The notes: generated from the letters alone by a model not told the origin. A DNA stretch of 64,000 nt from Aeromonas veronii bv. veronii (GCF_000820225.1 NZ_CDDK01000046.1:1-64000); one strand, 5' to 3'; positions 17,986-27,089 are shown, numbered from the stretch's first letter. Numbers and translations: made by a program.

Positions 17986-18327
17986 TCAACTTACCTCGAT
18001 GTCGGTGATGCGCAGGCTATCACCCTGCGCGACTCGTAATTTGTATCCGCCACACCCGGGGCAGGCCTGCCCGCGCTCGGTGAGGGAGACCGTCTGGTTG
18101 CAGTCGTAACACCAGGCCTCTGCCGCCTGGTGCTGAAAGTGAAGCTGGGCCCCTTCGACGGCGGTGCCCTTGGCGGCAGCCTCGAAACAGAAGGCAATGG
18201 TGTCCGGGTCGACGCAGGAGAAGCTGCCAACCTCGAGCCAGAGGGCGGTCACCTTGGTAAAGCCCCGCTGGGTGGCCTGTTCGGCTGCCAGATCGATGGC
18301 GGCCATGGCCAGAGACATTTCGTGCAT
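17986..18327 (-). CDS. hypA: Hydrogenase nickel chaperone
   Basis: HypA (113 residues) delivers nickel to the large-subunit precursor together with HypB. It begins MHEMSL, where the N-terminus and His2 bind nickel. It has a zinc site formed by Cys73, Cys76, Cys89 and Cys92 (CYDC and CPGC). A good AAGGAG ribosome site precedes the ATG. It is separated from hypE by about 70 bases containing a hairpin, and from hypB by one base. No hybF paralogue is seen in this window, so it probably also serves hydrogenase-2. Confidence 0.96.
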   Translation of the reverse strand: MHEMSLAMAAIDLAAEQATQRGFTKVTALWLEVGSFSCVDPDTIAFCFEAAAKGTAVEGAQLHFQHQAAEAWCYDCNQTVSLTERGQACPGCGGYKLRVAQGDSLRITDIEVS

Positions 18328-18348
18328 GGTGGCTCCTTAACCGATATG

Positions 18349-18370
18349 GGGAGGAGCAGTGACTCCTCCC
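18349..18370 (-). terminator. Hairpin between hypE and hypA
   Basis: GGGAGGAG and CTCCTCCC pair around a 6-base loop in the only sizeable gap of the hyp operon. There is no T run, so it is more likely an attenuating, processing or stabilising hairpin than a full terminator. Confidence 0.4.
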
Positions 18371-18396
18371 TGTAATTGACGGAACGGCATGGCCGC

Positions 18397-19401
18397 TCAA
18401 CAGATCCGCGGCAGCAGCTCCCCTTGCGGCAGCTCCAGATAGCGGCGGCTGCCCCAGGGGTTGTTGAGGATCACCTTGTGGCGATCGCTCGCCTGCACCA
18501 CGCCGATCTGACTGGCTGCGGGGTTGAATTGCCGCAAGATGCCCAGCGCGTCCTGCGCCTGTTCGGCTGGCAGGGCCAGCACCATGGTCCCCTCGTTGGC
18601 GAGATCATGGGGCTCGAAACCGTAGAGCTCGCACAGGCCGCGCACCGGATCGCAGACCGGAATGGCGGACTCCTCCAGCTCGATGGCCACCTGGGAGGCA
18701 GTGCTCCATTCATTGAGCACTGCGGCGAGGCCACCGCGGGTGGCATCGCGCAGGGCGTGGGGGGTGATCCCCGCTTGCAGCAGCGCTTCTACTTGCGGCC
18801 AGAGGGTGGTGCAGTCGCTTTTCAGATCAGATCCCAGTTGCAGGGCATCGCGGGCCATCAGGATGCAGGCGCCGTGGCTGCCGATATCCCGCGACACCAG
18901 AATGGCGTCACCGGCTTTGAGGTTGCGTACCGAGATGCCCCGGCTCTGCTCAGGCAGCGGGAAGGTACCGACCCCGCTGGTGTTGATAAAGATCTTGTCG
19001 GCCGCCCCCTTGGGCACCACCTTGGTGTCGCCGCAGACGATGCGGGCGCCGCTTTTGGCAAGCTCTGCCGCCATCGACTCGACGATGCGGGCGAGATCGG
19101 CGTAGGGGAAGCCCTCCTCGATAATAAAGCTGCAGCTCAGATACTCGGGTTTGGCCCCCATCATGGCGAGATCGTTGACCGTGCCGGCGATAGCCAGCTT
19201 GCCGATATCACCCCCCTCGAAGAAGAGCGGCGAGACGGTAAAGCTGTCGGTGGTGAAGGCGACGGGGCCCTCAACCGGCAGCAGGGCTGCATCTTCACCG
19301 CGCAGCAGGATCTCGTTGCCAAAGTGGCGAAAGAAGAGCTGGTTGAGCAGCTGGTTCATCTCGACACCACCGCCGCCGTGGCTAAGTTGGATTTCTCTCA
19401 T
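18397..19401 (-). CDS. hypE: Hydrogenase maturation protein HypE (cyanide ligand synthesis)
   Basis: HypE accepts the carbamoyl group made by HypF on its C-terminal cysteine and dehydrates it to thiocyanate, the source of the Fe-CN ligands. The product (334 residues) starts MREIQLSHGGGG, has ATP-binding stretches of the AIR-synthase-like fold (GDTKVVPKGAADKIFIN, LRDATRGGLAAVLNE) and ends in the required PRIC. The ATG at 19401 overlaps the hypD stop (ATGA). A longer in-frame extension reads back into hypD and is not family-like. Confidence 0.96.
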   Translation of the reverse strand: MREIQLSHGGGGVEMNQLLNQLFFRHFGNEILLRGEDAALLPVEGPVAFTTDSFTVSPLFFEGGDIGKLAIAGTVNDLAMMGAKPEYLSCSFIIEEGFPYADLARIVESMAAELAKSGARIVCGDTKVVPKGAADKIFINTSGVGTFPLPEQSRGISVRNLKAGDAILVSRDIGSHGACILMARDALQLGSDLKSDCTTLWPQVEALLQAGITPHALRDATRGGLAAVLNEWSTASQVAIELEESAIPVCDPVRGLCELYGFEPHDLANEGTMVLALPAEQAQDALGILRQFNPAASQIGVVQASDRHKVILNNPWGSRRYLELPQGELLPRIC

Positions 19402-20516
19402 TGTTCCTGGATCCCCATATATCGGTAGTAGGCATTGCAGGCCCCTTCGGAGCTGACCATGCAGCTGCCCATGGGCTGGGTCGGGGTGCAGCCCCGGCCA
19501 AAGACTTTGCACTGGTTCGGTTTGGCCAGGCCGCGCAGGATATCGGCGCACTGGCACGCCTTATGGTCATCGATGGGAGTCTGATTGAGCGCGAAGTGGC
19601 GCTCCGCATCGCGCTTGGCAAACGCATCGCGCAGGCGCAGGGCGGAGGCGTTGATATCGCCGAGGCCTCGCCAGCGAAAGTGCTCGCGGGTCTCGAAAAA
19701 GCGCTCGACCAGCCGCTGGGCGGCTTTATTGCCGCTGGCGGTGACGGCGCGGCTGTACTGCACCTCCAGCGCGTAGCGACCCTCCACCTTCTGGCGCACC
19801 ATCATCAAGAGCGCCTCCATCACATCCACCGGTTCGAAGCCGCTCACCACCACCGGCACCTGATAGCGATCGACGATGGGCAGGTAGATATCGGCGCCGG
19901 TAATGACACTGACGTGGGAGGGGCCGATAAAGGCGTTCACCTTGGCCACCCCGTCGGCCATCACCGCATGAATGGCGGGGGGCACCAGCACATGGTTGAT
20001 ATGAAACAGCAGGTTCAGGGCCCCTTCTTCTTCAGCGGCAGCCAGCAAGGCGGCGGTCATCGGGGTAGAGGTCTCGAAACCGATGGCGAAGAAGACCACG
20101 GTTTTCTCAGGGTTCTCACGGGCGATACGCAGGGCGTCGAGGGGGTCATAGATCGGACGGATATCGCTCCCCTTGGCGCGCTGCTGGGCCAGCGTGCCCT
20201 TGGAGCCCGGCACCCGGATCATGTCCCCCAGGGTGACCAGAATGACGTTGGGCTGGCGGGCCAGCTCGATGGCCTGATCGATGCGCTCTTTTGGCATGAT
20301 GCAGACTGGGCAGCCGGGGCCGTGAACGAACTCGATGTTGGCTGGCAGCAGCTGGTGCAGGCCGTACTTCATGATGGTGTGGGTATGACCGCCGCACACC
20401 TCCATCACCCGCAGTGGTCCGGGGAGTAATTTGGCCAGTTCGGTGATCTGGGCGGCGAGGGCGCGGATCACCTCGGGCTGGCGAAAGCCCTGAAAGAGAT
20501 CATTGAGGGTCAGCAT
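19398..20516 (-). CDS. hypD: Hydrogenase maturation protein HypD (FeS scaffold)
   Basis: HypD (372 residues) with HypC assembles the Fe(CN)2CO unit. It has the family cysteine motifs: CGGHTHTIMKYG, HGPGCPVCIMP, the ETSTP stretch, CQCADILRG and the 4Fe-4S motif GRGC...MGSCMVSSEGACNAYYRY at the C-terminus. The start overlaps hypC by 7 bases and the stop overlaps the hypE start. Confidence 0.97.
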   Translation of the reverse strand: MLTLNDLFQGFRQPEVIRALAAQITELAKLLPGPLRVMEVCGGHTHTIMKYGLHQLLPANIEFVHGPGCPVCIMPKERIDQAIELARQPNVILVTLGDMIRVPGSKGTLAQQRAKGSDIRPIYDPLDALRIARENPEKTVVFFAIGFETSTPMTAALLAAAEEEGALNLLFHINHVLVPPAIHAVMADGVAKVNAFIGPSHVSVITGADIYLPIVDRYQVPVVVSGFEPVDVMEALLMMVRQKVEGRYALEVQYSRAVTASGNKAAQRLVERFFETREHFRWRGLGDINASALRLRDAFAKRDAERHFALNQTPIDDHKACQCADILRGLAKPNQCKVFGRGCTPTQPMGSCMVSSEGACNAYYRYMGIQEQ

Positions 20517-20761
20517 GGCAAGATATCCTGTTTGGGCATCAGGGCCACCATCTGGCGGAAGCTCTCGAGGCTGGCCTGTGCCTCCTCCTGGTCAATCTTG
20601 CTCATCACAAAGCCGATATGGAGCAGCACATAGTCGCCCACCTGGAGAGGCTCTTCGAGCAGCATGCAGCTGACGCGTCGCTGCACTCCCAGGGTGTCGA
20701 CGGTGACGCAGTTATCTTCGGGGTGCAGTTGCACCACCTGAGAGGGGATGGATAGACACAT
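20510..20761 (-). CDS. hypC: Hydrogenase maturation chaperone HypC
   Basis: HypC/HybG-type chaperone (83 residues). It starts MCLSIP, and the exposed Cys2 after Met removal binds the iron unit and the large-subunit precursor. The second conserved residue, His48, lies in LLHIGFVMSKID. It lies 5 bases after hypF and overlaps hypD by 7. It is the only HypC-family member visible here and so may serve both HybC and HycE. Confidence 0.96.
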   Translation of the reverse strand: MCLSIPSQVVQLHPEDNCVTVDTLGVQRRVSCMLLEEPLQVGDYVLLHIGFVMSKIDQEEAQASLESFRQMVALMPKQDILPC

Positions 20762-20766
20762 GAATT

Positions 20767-23193
20767 TCAGGACTCCGACAAGGTGGCACCGCCGGTGGTG
20801 ACAGGCTGGTGCGTGGCAATATGGTGGATGGCAAACCAGAGCTGACCGGCGGCGATGCCACCGTCATTGAGCGGCAGGGTTTCGCTGGTCAATACCTGCC
20901 GACCGGCCGCTTCGAGTGCGGGCACCAGCTGGTCCATCAGCACCCGGTTTTGAACGACGCCGCCCCCGAGCGCCACCGGATAGCCGGGGAAGCGTTCGGC
21001 AAGGGCGATGACCAGATTGCTGATGGCGCGGATAAAACCGGCGGCCAGGCTGGCGGTGGAGGTGCCTTTGTGCCGCTCGCTGACAAGGGTATTGATGAGC
21101 TCGGCCCACTGGATCTGCAGTGGTCCCTCTGTTGATTGGCTGAGATCAAAGGCGAGGGGGAAGGGCAATTCATCGGGGGCCAGCTGCAAGGCGGCTGCCT
21201 CCAGCAGGAGTCCCGCTTCGCCCTCGTAATCCGGGGTATCGATCACTCCCAAGAGCGCCGCCACCGCATCGAACAGCCGACCGATGGAGCTGGTGTAGGG
21301 GGCGTTGCGACCGAGATGCCAGAGCTGGTGCAGGTTGCTGATCCGCTTAAGGGGCACTTGCTTGATCAACGGAATATCGAGGGCGCTGATCTGCTCAGGG
21401 CTATGCGATTCAAACAGCAGCCCCAGCAGCTGGCGCACCGGCTCGCGGATGGCCGCCTCGCCGCCGATCAGCTTGAAAAGCCTGAGATGGGCAACGCGCT
21501 CAAATCCCTGAACGTCTGCGATCAGCAGCTCACCGCCCCAGAGGGTGCCGTCATCCCCAAGGCCGGTGCCGTCAAAGGCAACCCCCAGCACCGGGCCTAT
21601 GATGTTGTGCTCGGCCATCACCCCCAGCAGGTGAGCGTGATGGTGCTGCACCTCGAGATGGGTTGCACCTTGATCCTGGCAATAGCTTTTGGCCCACTGG
21701 TGGCTGAGGTAGCCGGGGTGGCGATCCGAGACCAGCAGTTCTGGCTTGAGATCGTAGAGTTCGCGAAAGGTGGCCAGGGTCTGCTCGAAGTGCTCCTGCA
21801 TCGGCAGGCTGTGCAGATCGCCGATATAGGGGCTGTAGATGCGCTGGCGGCTGAAGGCGAGCGCCAGCTGGTTCTTCTGCTGCGCCCCGACCGCCAGCAG
21901 CGGTACCTTGACCGCCTGTTGCAGGCTGGGGGTGCAGGGGGCATAGCCCCGGGCGAGGCGCAACGTCTGGCGCCGCCCGCCTGCCCACTGCACCAGACTG
22001 TCGTCGCAAGGGTGCAGGATGGGGCGGTTGTGATCCAGGATGCCGTCAATCTCGCTGCCGAGCTCCCTGACCACCGCCTCGCACTCGATAAGGATTGGGC
22101 TGCCGCGACCATTGGCGCTGGTGGCCACCAACGGCATGGCGCAGGCATCCAGCAGCAGCTGATGGAGCGGGGTATAGGGGAGCATAACTCCAAGGTAGGG
22201 GATGCCGGGGGCTATCCCCTCGGCCAGCGGCGCGGCTGAGGGTCCAGATTCTGAGTGCCGATCATCATTTTTGCTCTTGTGCAGCAATGTGATGGGTCTG
22301 GCCTGAGAGGCGAGCAGCTTCCACTCGTCTTCGCTGCCGGTGACATGCAATTTGGCCTCGGCAAGGGAGCCCATCATCACCGCCAGTGGCTTGCGCGCGC
22401 GCCGCTTGAGCGTTCGCAATCTGGCAACACTCTGTTCATTGCGGGCATCACACATCAGGTGATAACCCCCCATCCCCTTGACCGCAATCAGCGACCCCGC
22501 TTGCAGGGCGCTTGCAGCTGCTTGCTGCGCATCCTCGCGCTCGGCCAGCGCATCGCCGTTGCCGCTGCGCCAGGTCAGATGCGGCCCGCACTCGGGGCAG
22601 CTCACCGGCTGGGCATGGTAGCGTCTGTCCAGCGGGTTTTCATAAGCCGCCGCACAGCGCGGGCACATGGCAAAGTCGGCCATGGCGGTGTGGGGGCGGT
22701 CGTAGGGGAGGCGGCGGATAATGGTGTAGCGCGGGCCGCAGTGGGTGCAGTTGGTAAAGGGGTAGTGGTGGTGGCGATCTTTGGGGTTGGCCACATCGTT
22801 GGCGCACGCCTCGCACATCCCCTGATCCGGCGAGATGGCGACCGTAGCGGCGCTCTGCTGCTGGCTGGCCTTGATATGAAAGGCGCCGTTGTAGTCGGGA
22901 TCCGGATCTTGGGGCAGTTCCCGCTCGTTGAAATGATCGATTCGGCTCAGTGACGGCGCCAATTCCCGCAGTTCGCGGGCAAAGGCGGCCAGCTGCTCGG
23001 GGGAGCCTTCAGCGCCTATGGTGACGCCGTTGGCATCGTTCAGCACATAGCCGGTAAGGCCATGGCGTAGCGCCAGCCCATAGACGAAGGGGCGAAAGCC
23101 GACCCCCTGCACTATGCCGTCGATATGAAATTCGCGGCGCAGCCGGTTGGCCACAGGATTGGGAGAGCTAGAGGGGGCGATGGTGGCGCTCAT
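20767..23193 (-). CDS. hypF: Carbamoyltransferase HypF
   Basis: HypF (808 residues) converts carbamoyl phosphate and ATP to carbamoyl-adenylate and passes the carbamoyl group to HypE. Domains in order: an acylphosphatase-like domain (about 15-110, with GIVQGVGFRPFVYGLA), two zinc-finger motifs (CEACAND...CTHC and CPRCAAA...CPEC), a YrdC-like domain (AVKGMGGYHLMCDA) and a Kae1-like carbamoyltransferase domain with VQHHHAHLLGVMAEH and FDGTGLGDDGTLWGGE. Its ATG overlaps the selB stop (ATGA), linking the selenocysteine and hydrogenase-maturation genes. Confidence 0.97.
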   Translation of the reverse strand: MSATIAPSSSPNPVANRLRREFHIDGIVQGVGFRPFVYGLALRHGLTGYVLNDANGVTIGAEGSPEQLAAFARELRELAPSLSRIDHFNERELPQDPDPDYNGAFHIKASQQQSAATVAISPDQGMCEACANDVANPKDRHHHYPFTNCTHCGPRYTIIRRLPYDRPHTAMADFAMCPRCAAAYENPLDRRYHAQPVSCPECGPHLTWRSGNGDALAEREDAQQAAASALQAGSLIAVKGMGGYHLMCDARNEQSVARLRTLKRRARKPLAVMMGSLAEAKLHVTGSEDEWKLLASQARPITLLHKSKNDDRHSESGPSAAPLAEGIAPGIPYLGVMLPYTPLHQLLLDACAMPLVATSANGRGSPILIECEAVVRELGSEIDGILDHNRPILHPCDDSLVQWAGGRRQTLRLARGYAPCTPSLQQAVKVPLLAVGAQQKNQLALAFSRQRIYSPYIGDLHSLPMQEHFEQTLATFRELYDLKPELLVSDRHPGYLSHQWAKSYCQDQGATHLEVQHHHAHLLGVMAEHNIIGPVLGVAFDGTGLGDDGTLWGGELLIADVQGFERVAHLRLFKLIGGEAAIREPVRQLLGLLFESHSPEQISALDIPLIKQVPLKRISNLHQLWHLGRNAPYTSSIGRLFDAVAALLGVIDTPDYEGEAGLLLEAAALQLAPDELPFPLAFDLSQSTEGPLQIQWAELINTLVSERHKGTSTASLAAGFIRAISNLVIALAERFPGYPVALGGGVVQNRVLMDQLVPALEAAGRQVLTSETLPLNDGGIAAGQLWFAIHHIATHQPVTTGGATLSES

Positions 23194-25073
23194 GCCGGCT
23201 CCATCTCATCTTGAGTCTGCGGCAAGCGCAGCACCCGGCGCTCGTTCTCCTCGCGCCGCACCCAGCCATCCATCTCCATGCGCAGGCAGAACGGAATGGC
23301 GTATTTGCGCGACAAACCGGTGATCTCCTTGAGGGATGCCATGTCGATCAGAGCTCCCACCTGCTGGCCCGCCAGCACGGCGGCGACCATCTGGTTGTAA
23401 AGCACGGCGTCGTAGTAGATGGGGCCATCGAGCTGCACCAGATACTTGAGTCGCGCCAGGTTGCGCAGCTGCTTTTGCAACGCGCCTTTTTGCTGCAAGC
23501 CCTGCTGCAGGGCGACGGGCAGCTTGCGGGTGATAAAGGGATCCAGCTCCACGCCGCCGGGGCCCAGTTTACCGGGCTCGTAACCCTCCTTGCCTTGATC
23601 TCGCACCACCTTGAGTACCAGCTGCGCCTCTTCTCCCAGATCGTCTTCCGACTCGCCGCTGCCCGGCTGCCACTTGTCATGGTGCAGGCGAATGTGCTGC
23701 TCGCTCTTGAGCTGCTGGAGTAGGGCCTGAGTGACCGGCAGGGCGATGCCAAAGCGGGTTGCAAGCTCTGCAGCGCTGAGCGGTTCGCTGGCCAGCGTAG
23801 CCAGCAGTTGGTCGCGACTTTGGGCCAGCCAGCAGCTATCCAGCAGCCATTCACCGAGGGGTGTGGCCTGCTCTGGCTGCTGGTCAAAGCGGCTGGCCAG
23901 CACATAGCCGTTGAGCCCCAGCTGCAAGGCTGCGGGGTTGTAGCCCTCCAAGTCATCAGGCAGCTCGCCCAGCAGAGTGTGCAGTGCCTTGCGTCTGGCG
24001 GGGTGGATGTCGCCGCACCAGACGATGCGGGCGCCGTGCAGCAGTTCGCTGCTGCCGTGGCGAATGATGGCGAGCGGCTGGCCGAAGAAGCAGGGGATGG
24101 GACTGGTAAAGATCAGTCGCGCCAGTTGGGTATCCTTGATGGGGACGAAACGGGCTCGGCCATGCCAGCTGCCAAGGGCCACTTCGACCTCGCGGTTGCG
24201 CTGTTCCCGGATGCTGCCGCCGACCTCGCAGAGCCGCACGATAAGGTGGGTTGCCGCCTCGCACTGGCCAGCGGCGTTGGTAAGGCAGTGACCGCGGGCC
24301 ACCTCCTTGTGGGGCACTTTTTTCAGGCCCACTGCCACCCGGCAGACAGCGCCGATCTCGTCGACGCTCTGGTGATAGGCCTGCAGGGAGCGCACCTGCA
24401 CCTCCCGATCGGCGGGGTAGAGGCGCAGCTTGTCCCCCACCTTGAGGCGGCCCTGTTGCAATGTGCCGGTCAGCACGGTACCGGTGCCATTGGCGGTAAA
24501 GACCCTGTCTACATACAGTCGCGGGGCGCTCTGCTCGCGGGCAGCGTGTGAGGTAGGTAGCTCGGCAAGCTGGCGCACGATGGCGGTGTGCAGGGCAGCC
24601 ATATTCTCGCCGGTTTTGGCGCTGACGCTGACGATATCGGGCACCATGCCGCTCTCGTCCATCACCCGCTCCAGCAGGCTCTCCTCCAACAGCAAAAGCT
24701 CGTCAGGGGAGACCAGATCGCACTTGTTGATGCAGACCAAGAGGCGCGGTACCCCCATCGCCTTGAGCAGGCGCAGGTGATCGCCGGTCATCGGCATCCA
24801 CCCCTCGTCGGCGGCAATCACCAGCAGCACCAGATCCAGACTCCAGAGCCCCGCCACCATGTTGCGGATATAGCGCTCGTGGCCGGGCACGTCGATGACG
24901 CCTATGGTGTTGCCCTGACCGTCGTCAAAGTGGGCAAAGCCGAGATCCTGGGTCATGCCGATGGCCTGCTCATGGGCGCGGGCGGTGGTGATGCCGGTAA
25001 GGGCCTTGATCAGCAGGGTCTTGCCGTGATCCACGTGGCCGGCAAGACCGATAACGGCGCGATAGGGGGTCAT
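23190..25073 (-). CDS. selB: Selenocysteine-specific elongation factor
   Basis: SelB carries Sec-tRNA-Sec to ribosomes paused at a UGA followed by a SECIS hairpin. The 627-residue protein has GTPase motifs GHVDHGKT, DVPGHERY and NKCD, then EF-Tu-like domains, and a C-terminal winged-helix region that binds the SECIS RNA. ATG 25073 is chosen because the protein then begins just before the G1 motif, as in the family; two upstream Met codons overlap selA. A GAGGAG ribosome site lies at the end of selA. The expected client here is fdhF. Confidence 0.96.
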   Translation of the reverse strand: MTPYRAVIGLAGHVDHGKTLLIKALTGITTARAHEQAIGMTQDLGFAHFDDGQGNTIGVIDVPGHERYIRNMVAGLWSLDLVLLVIAADEGWMPMTGDHLRLLKAMGVPRLLVCINKCDLVSPDELLLLEESLLERVMDESGMVPDIVSVSAKTGENMAALHTAIVRQLAELPTSHAAREQSAPRLYVDRVFTANGTGTVLTGTLQQGRLKVGDKLRLYPADREVQVRSLQAYHQSVDEIGAVCRVAVGLKKVPHKEVARGHCLTNAAGQCEAATHLIVRLCEVGGSIREQRNREVEVALGSWHGRARFVPIKDTQLARLIFTSPIPCFFGQPLAIIRHGSSELLHGARIVWCGDIHPARRKALHTLLGELPDDLEGYNPAALQLGLNGYVLASRFDQQPEQATPLGEWLLDSCWLAQSRDQLLATLASEPLSAAELATRFGIALPVTQALLQQLKSEQHIRLHHDKWQPGSGESEDDLGEEAQLVLKVVRDQGKEGYEPGKLGPGGVELDPFITRKLPVALQQGLQQKGALQKQLRNLARLKYLVQLDGPIYYDAVLYNQMVAAVLAGQQVGALIDMASLKEITGLSRKYAIPFCLRMEMDGWVRREENERRVLRLPQTQDEMEPA

Positions 25074-25077
25074 GGGA

Positions 25078-26556
25078 TCAGGGCTCCTCGGTCGCATTTG
25101 TTGCATTGAACGGGGCGGGCAGTAGCAACTCCCTGAGTTGGGCGATCAGCAGTTCCATCTCGGTCGGCAGCAGGGTGGCCATATTGAGCAGCACCTTCTG
25201 CTGGCGCACGGTGGCGATGACCGGCACCGGCAGTTCGCGCAGCGCATCGAGCAGCTGCTGGGCCGGGCGCGGGTCGGTGCACTCCAGCGCAGGCGCGGGG
25301 TAGAACTCGTCCGGCAAGGTGCCGCCGCCCACCACCAGCTGGGCGGGGACGGGTACAAAACAACTGGGCAGGGCGGCCATCAGCTGGGAGGCTCTCGCCT
25401 GCATGGCGGCGGGGTTGCTCAAGGTGCGTTGGGCAATGCCCTCACCGATGGGAGATTTGTTGAGCTTGTGGATGAGCAGACGTTCGAGCAGGGAGTAGAC
25501 GATGCGGCTCGGGCGGAAGGTACGCATCATGGGGTGTTTTTCCAGCCGCTTGATAAGGTCGCTGCGGCCACTGATGATGCCCGATTGCGGGCCCCCCAAG
25601 AGCTTGTCGCCTGAGTAGCAGACCAGATCCGCCCCCGCCTTGATGTACTGCCGTACCGAGGTTTCGTCCGGCGCAAACTCTTCGGTGGTCAAGCCGGAGC
25701 CCTGATCCACCGCCAGCACCACGTGCTCGGGCAGGGCGCGGGCCACCTCGCCGATATCGGGGGATTCGGTAAAGCCGCGAATGGCGAAATTGGATCTGTG
25801 CACCATCAGTACCAGCGCGGTCTGATCGGTGATGGCATCGAGGTAATCTTTGGCGGTAGTGATATTGGTGGTGCCCACCTCCACCAGTTTGGCGCCGGAG
25901 AGGGCCAGAATGTCGGGGATGCGAAAGCCGCCGCCAATCTGGATCTGCTCGCCGCGCGAGACGATCACCTCGCGCCCCTTGGCCACCTCCTGCAGCAACA
26001 GGAAGAGGGAAGCTGCGTTGTTGTTGACCACCAGCGAATCCTCGGCCTGGGTGAGGCAACGGAGCAGGGGGGCGATCAGCCCCTTGCGCCCGCCGCGCTT
26101 GCCGGTGGCGAGATCCAGCTCCAGATTGTTGTAGCCGGTGTTGAGGTCGCGCACCTCGTCCCACAGATCGGCACTTAGCGGTGAGCGTCCCAGATTGGTA
26201 TGCACCAGGGTGCCGGTGGCGTTGATCACCCGGGTTTGACGCTGGCGCAACTGCTGTTGGCAGCGTTTGGCAATCAGCGCCTCGATCTGCCCGGGGGCGA
26301 CGTCGTGCTGGCGAAAATCTTCGCTCTGGCGCAGCTCGCTCAGGGTGTCGCGCACCGCCTGAGTCACCAGCGGGCGGCTCAGCGCCTCGATAAAACCGGC
26401 GAGAAAGGGTTGCTGCAGCAGCTGTTCCACTTGTGGCAAACGGCGTGTTTGTTGCTGGTTGGGCTGTTGCTGTGAATCTGGCAGTGAATCGTCGGCAGCC
26501 GTACCTGATGCGGGCTGGCGGTGGGGGATGGCTGGCGCGTGAGACGAGTTCGGCAT
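25078..26556 (-). CDS. selA: L-seryl-tRNA(Sec) selenium transferase
   Basis: SelA is the PLP enzyme that converts Ser-tRNA-Sec to Sec-tRNA-Sec using selenophosphate. The conserved core starts at LPQVEQLLQQP. It contains VINATGTLVHTNLGRSPL, NNNAASLFLLL and the PLP-lysine segment CYSGDKLLGGPQSG. With the ATG at 26556 it has 492 residues, longer than the usual 460 or so, because of a Gln/Ser/Pro-rich N-terminal extension. That start has a poor ribosome site and an even longer in-frame extension is open, so the N-terminus is uncertain. It is followed within 5 bases by selB. Confidence 0.93.
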   Translation of the reverse strand: MPNSSHAPAIPHRQPASGTAADDSLPDSQQQPNQQQTRRLPQVEQLLQQPFLAGFIEALSRPLVTQAVRDTLSELRQSEDFRQHDVAPGQIEALIAKRCQQQLRQRQTRVINATGTLVHTNLGRSPLSADLWDEVRDLNTGYNNLELDLATGKRGGRKGLIAPLLRCLTQAEDSLVVNNNAASLFLLLQEVAKGREVIVSRGEQIQIGGGFRIPDILALSGAKLVEVGTTNITTAKDYLDAITDQTALVLMVHRSNFAIRGFTESPDIGEVARALPEHVVLAVDQGSGLTTEEFAPDETSVRQYIKAGADLVCYSGDKLLGGPQSGIISGRSDLIKRLEKHPMMRTFRPSRIVYSLLERLLIHKLNKSPIGEGIAQRTLSNPAAMQARASQLMAALPSCFVPVPAQLVVGGGTLPDEFYPAPALECTDPRPAQQLLDALRELPVPVIATVRQQKVLLNMATLLPTEMELLIAQLRELLLPAPFNATNATEEP

Positions 26557-26870
26557 GGGATTACCAGTGCAGTGCGTGGGTTCGGGATGCGCACCGGTTT
26601 GCCGATAGAGAGGCCGAGCTGACGGGTTATGGCACTGCTGGCGATTTGCGGATGACTGCAAATTGGGTGCATTAATGAGCGGGTATAAATTAATGCTGCA
26701 TTGATGCTGATAAATTAATTTTTGGCCAGCGAGATAACCTGAGTTCGGATTATATTGGCAAGCGGCAAGCACCTTTTTTAAGGTATTCTTTCAAACATAT
26801 TGAACAAACAATGGAAATAACATCCAGGCCAAAAAATTCAGCGGGAGAGTATTTGTTCAATAGATAAATT
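26557..26870. other. Spacer between selA and tRNA-Sec
   Basis: About 310 bases without a convincing gene. On the minus strand a perfect TATAAT lies at 26754-26749, a possible -10 box for selA. No good -35 hexamer is found at the right distance, so an activator or read-through from the tRNA gene may matter. The rest is AT-rich with short direct and inverted repeats around TTAAT. Confidence 0.45.
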
Positions 26871-26962
26871 TGGCGGAAGAGGCAGGAATCGAACCTGCCA
26901 AAGCCTTCTCGGCTCACATCGGTTTTGAAGACCGAGGAGGCCACCAGACCCCATCAACTTCC
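26871..26962 (-). tRNA. selC: tRNA-Sec (anticodon TCA)
   Basis: A 92-base gene including an encoded CCA end. The anticodon loop is CTTCAAA with anticodon TCA for UGA. It has the 5-bp stem TCGGT/ACCGA, a long variable arm (AGCC...GGCT) and a T arm GCAGG-TTCGATT-CCTGC, all expected for tRNA-Sec. The acceptor stem pairs firmly for the first five bases (GGAAG/CTTCC), but the next two positions do not pair (TT against CT). The 3' side of the acceptor plus T stem has 12 rather than the usual 13 bases. It sits directly upstream of selA-selB. Confidence 0.93.
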
Positions 26963-26974
26963 GTAACGGTCGCC

Positions 26975-27003
26975 ATTTTGTGGCAAATTTATGTGACTGG
27001 CAA
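26975..27003 (-). promoter_or_regulatory. Possible tRNA-Sec promoter
   Basis: On the minus strand TTGCCA (27003-26998) and CAAAAT (26980-26975) are separated by exactly 17 bases. A GC-containing discriminator follows, 12 bases before the tRNA 5' end. This is a plausible sigma-70 promoter but a weak match. Confidence 0.35.
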
Positions 27004-27061
27004 CGCTTTTTTTGTCATAAAAAAGCGAGAGTTAGCGATTTTTTGAAAAAATCAAAGAACC

Positions 27062-27075
27062 TTGTTTTATATCAA
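27062..27075. promoter_or_regulatory. FNR-like site upstream of tRNA-Sec
   Basis: TTGTTTTATATCAA matches the FNR consensus TTGAT-N4-ATCAA in nine of ten defined bases. It lies in the gap between hycI and tRNA-Sec, about 100 bases from the tRNA. If used, it would couple selenocysteine capacity to anaerobiosis. No promoter at the matching spacing is obvious. Confidence 0.4.
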
Positions 27076-27089
27076 GTTCAGCACAGTTA

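Noticed and set aside
17604-18008. Met/Val-rich open frame opposite hypB
   Set aside because: It is the antisense reading of the histidine repeats in hypB and has no independent signals.
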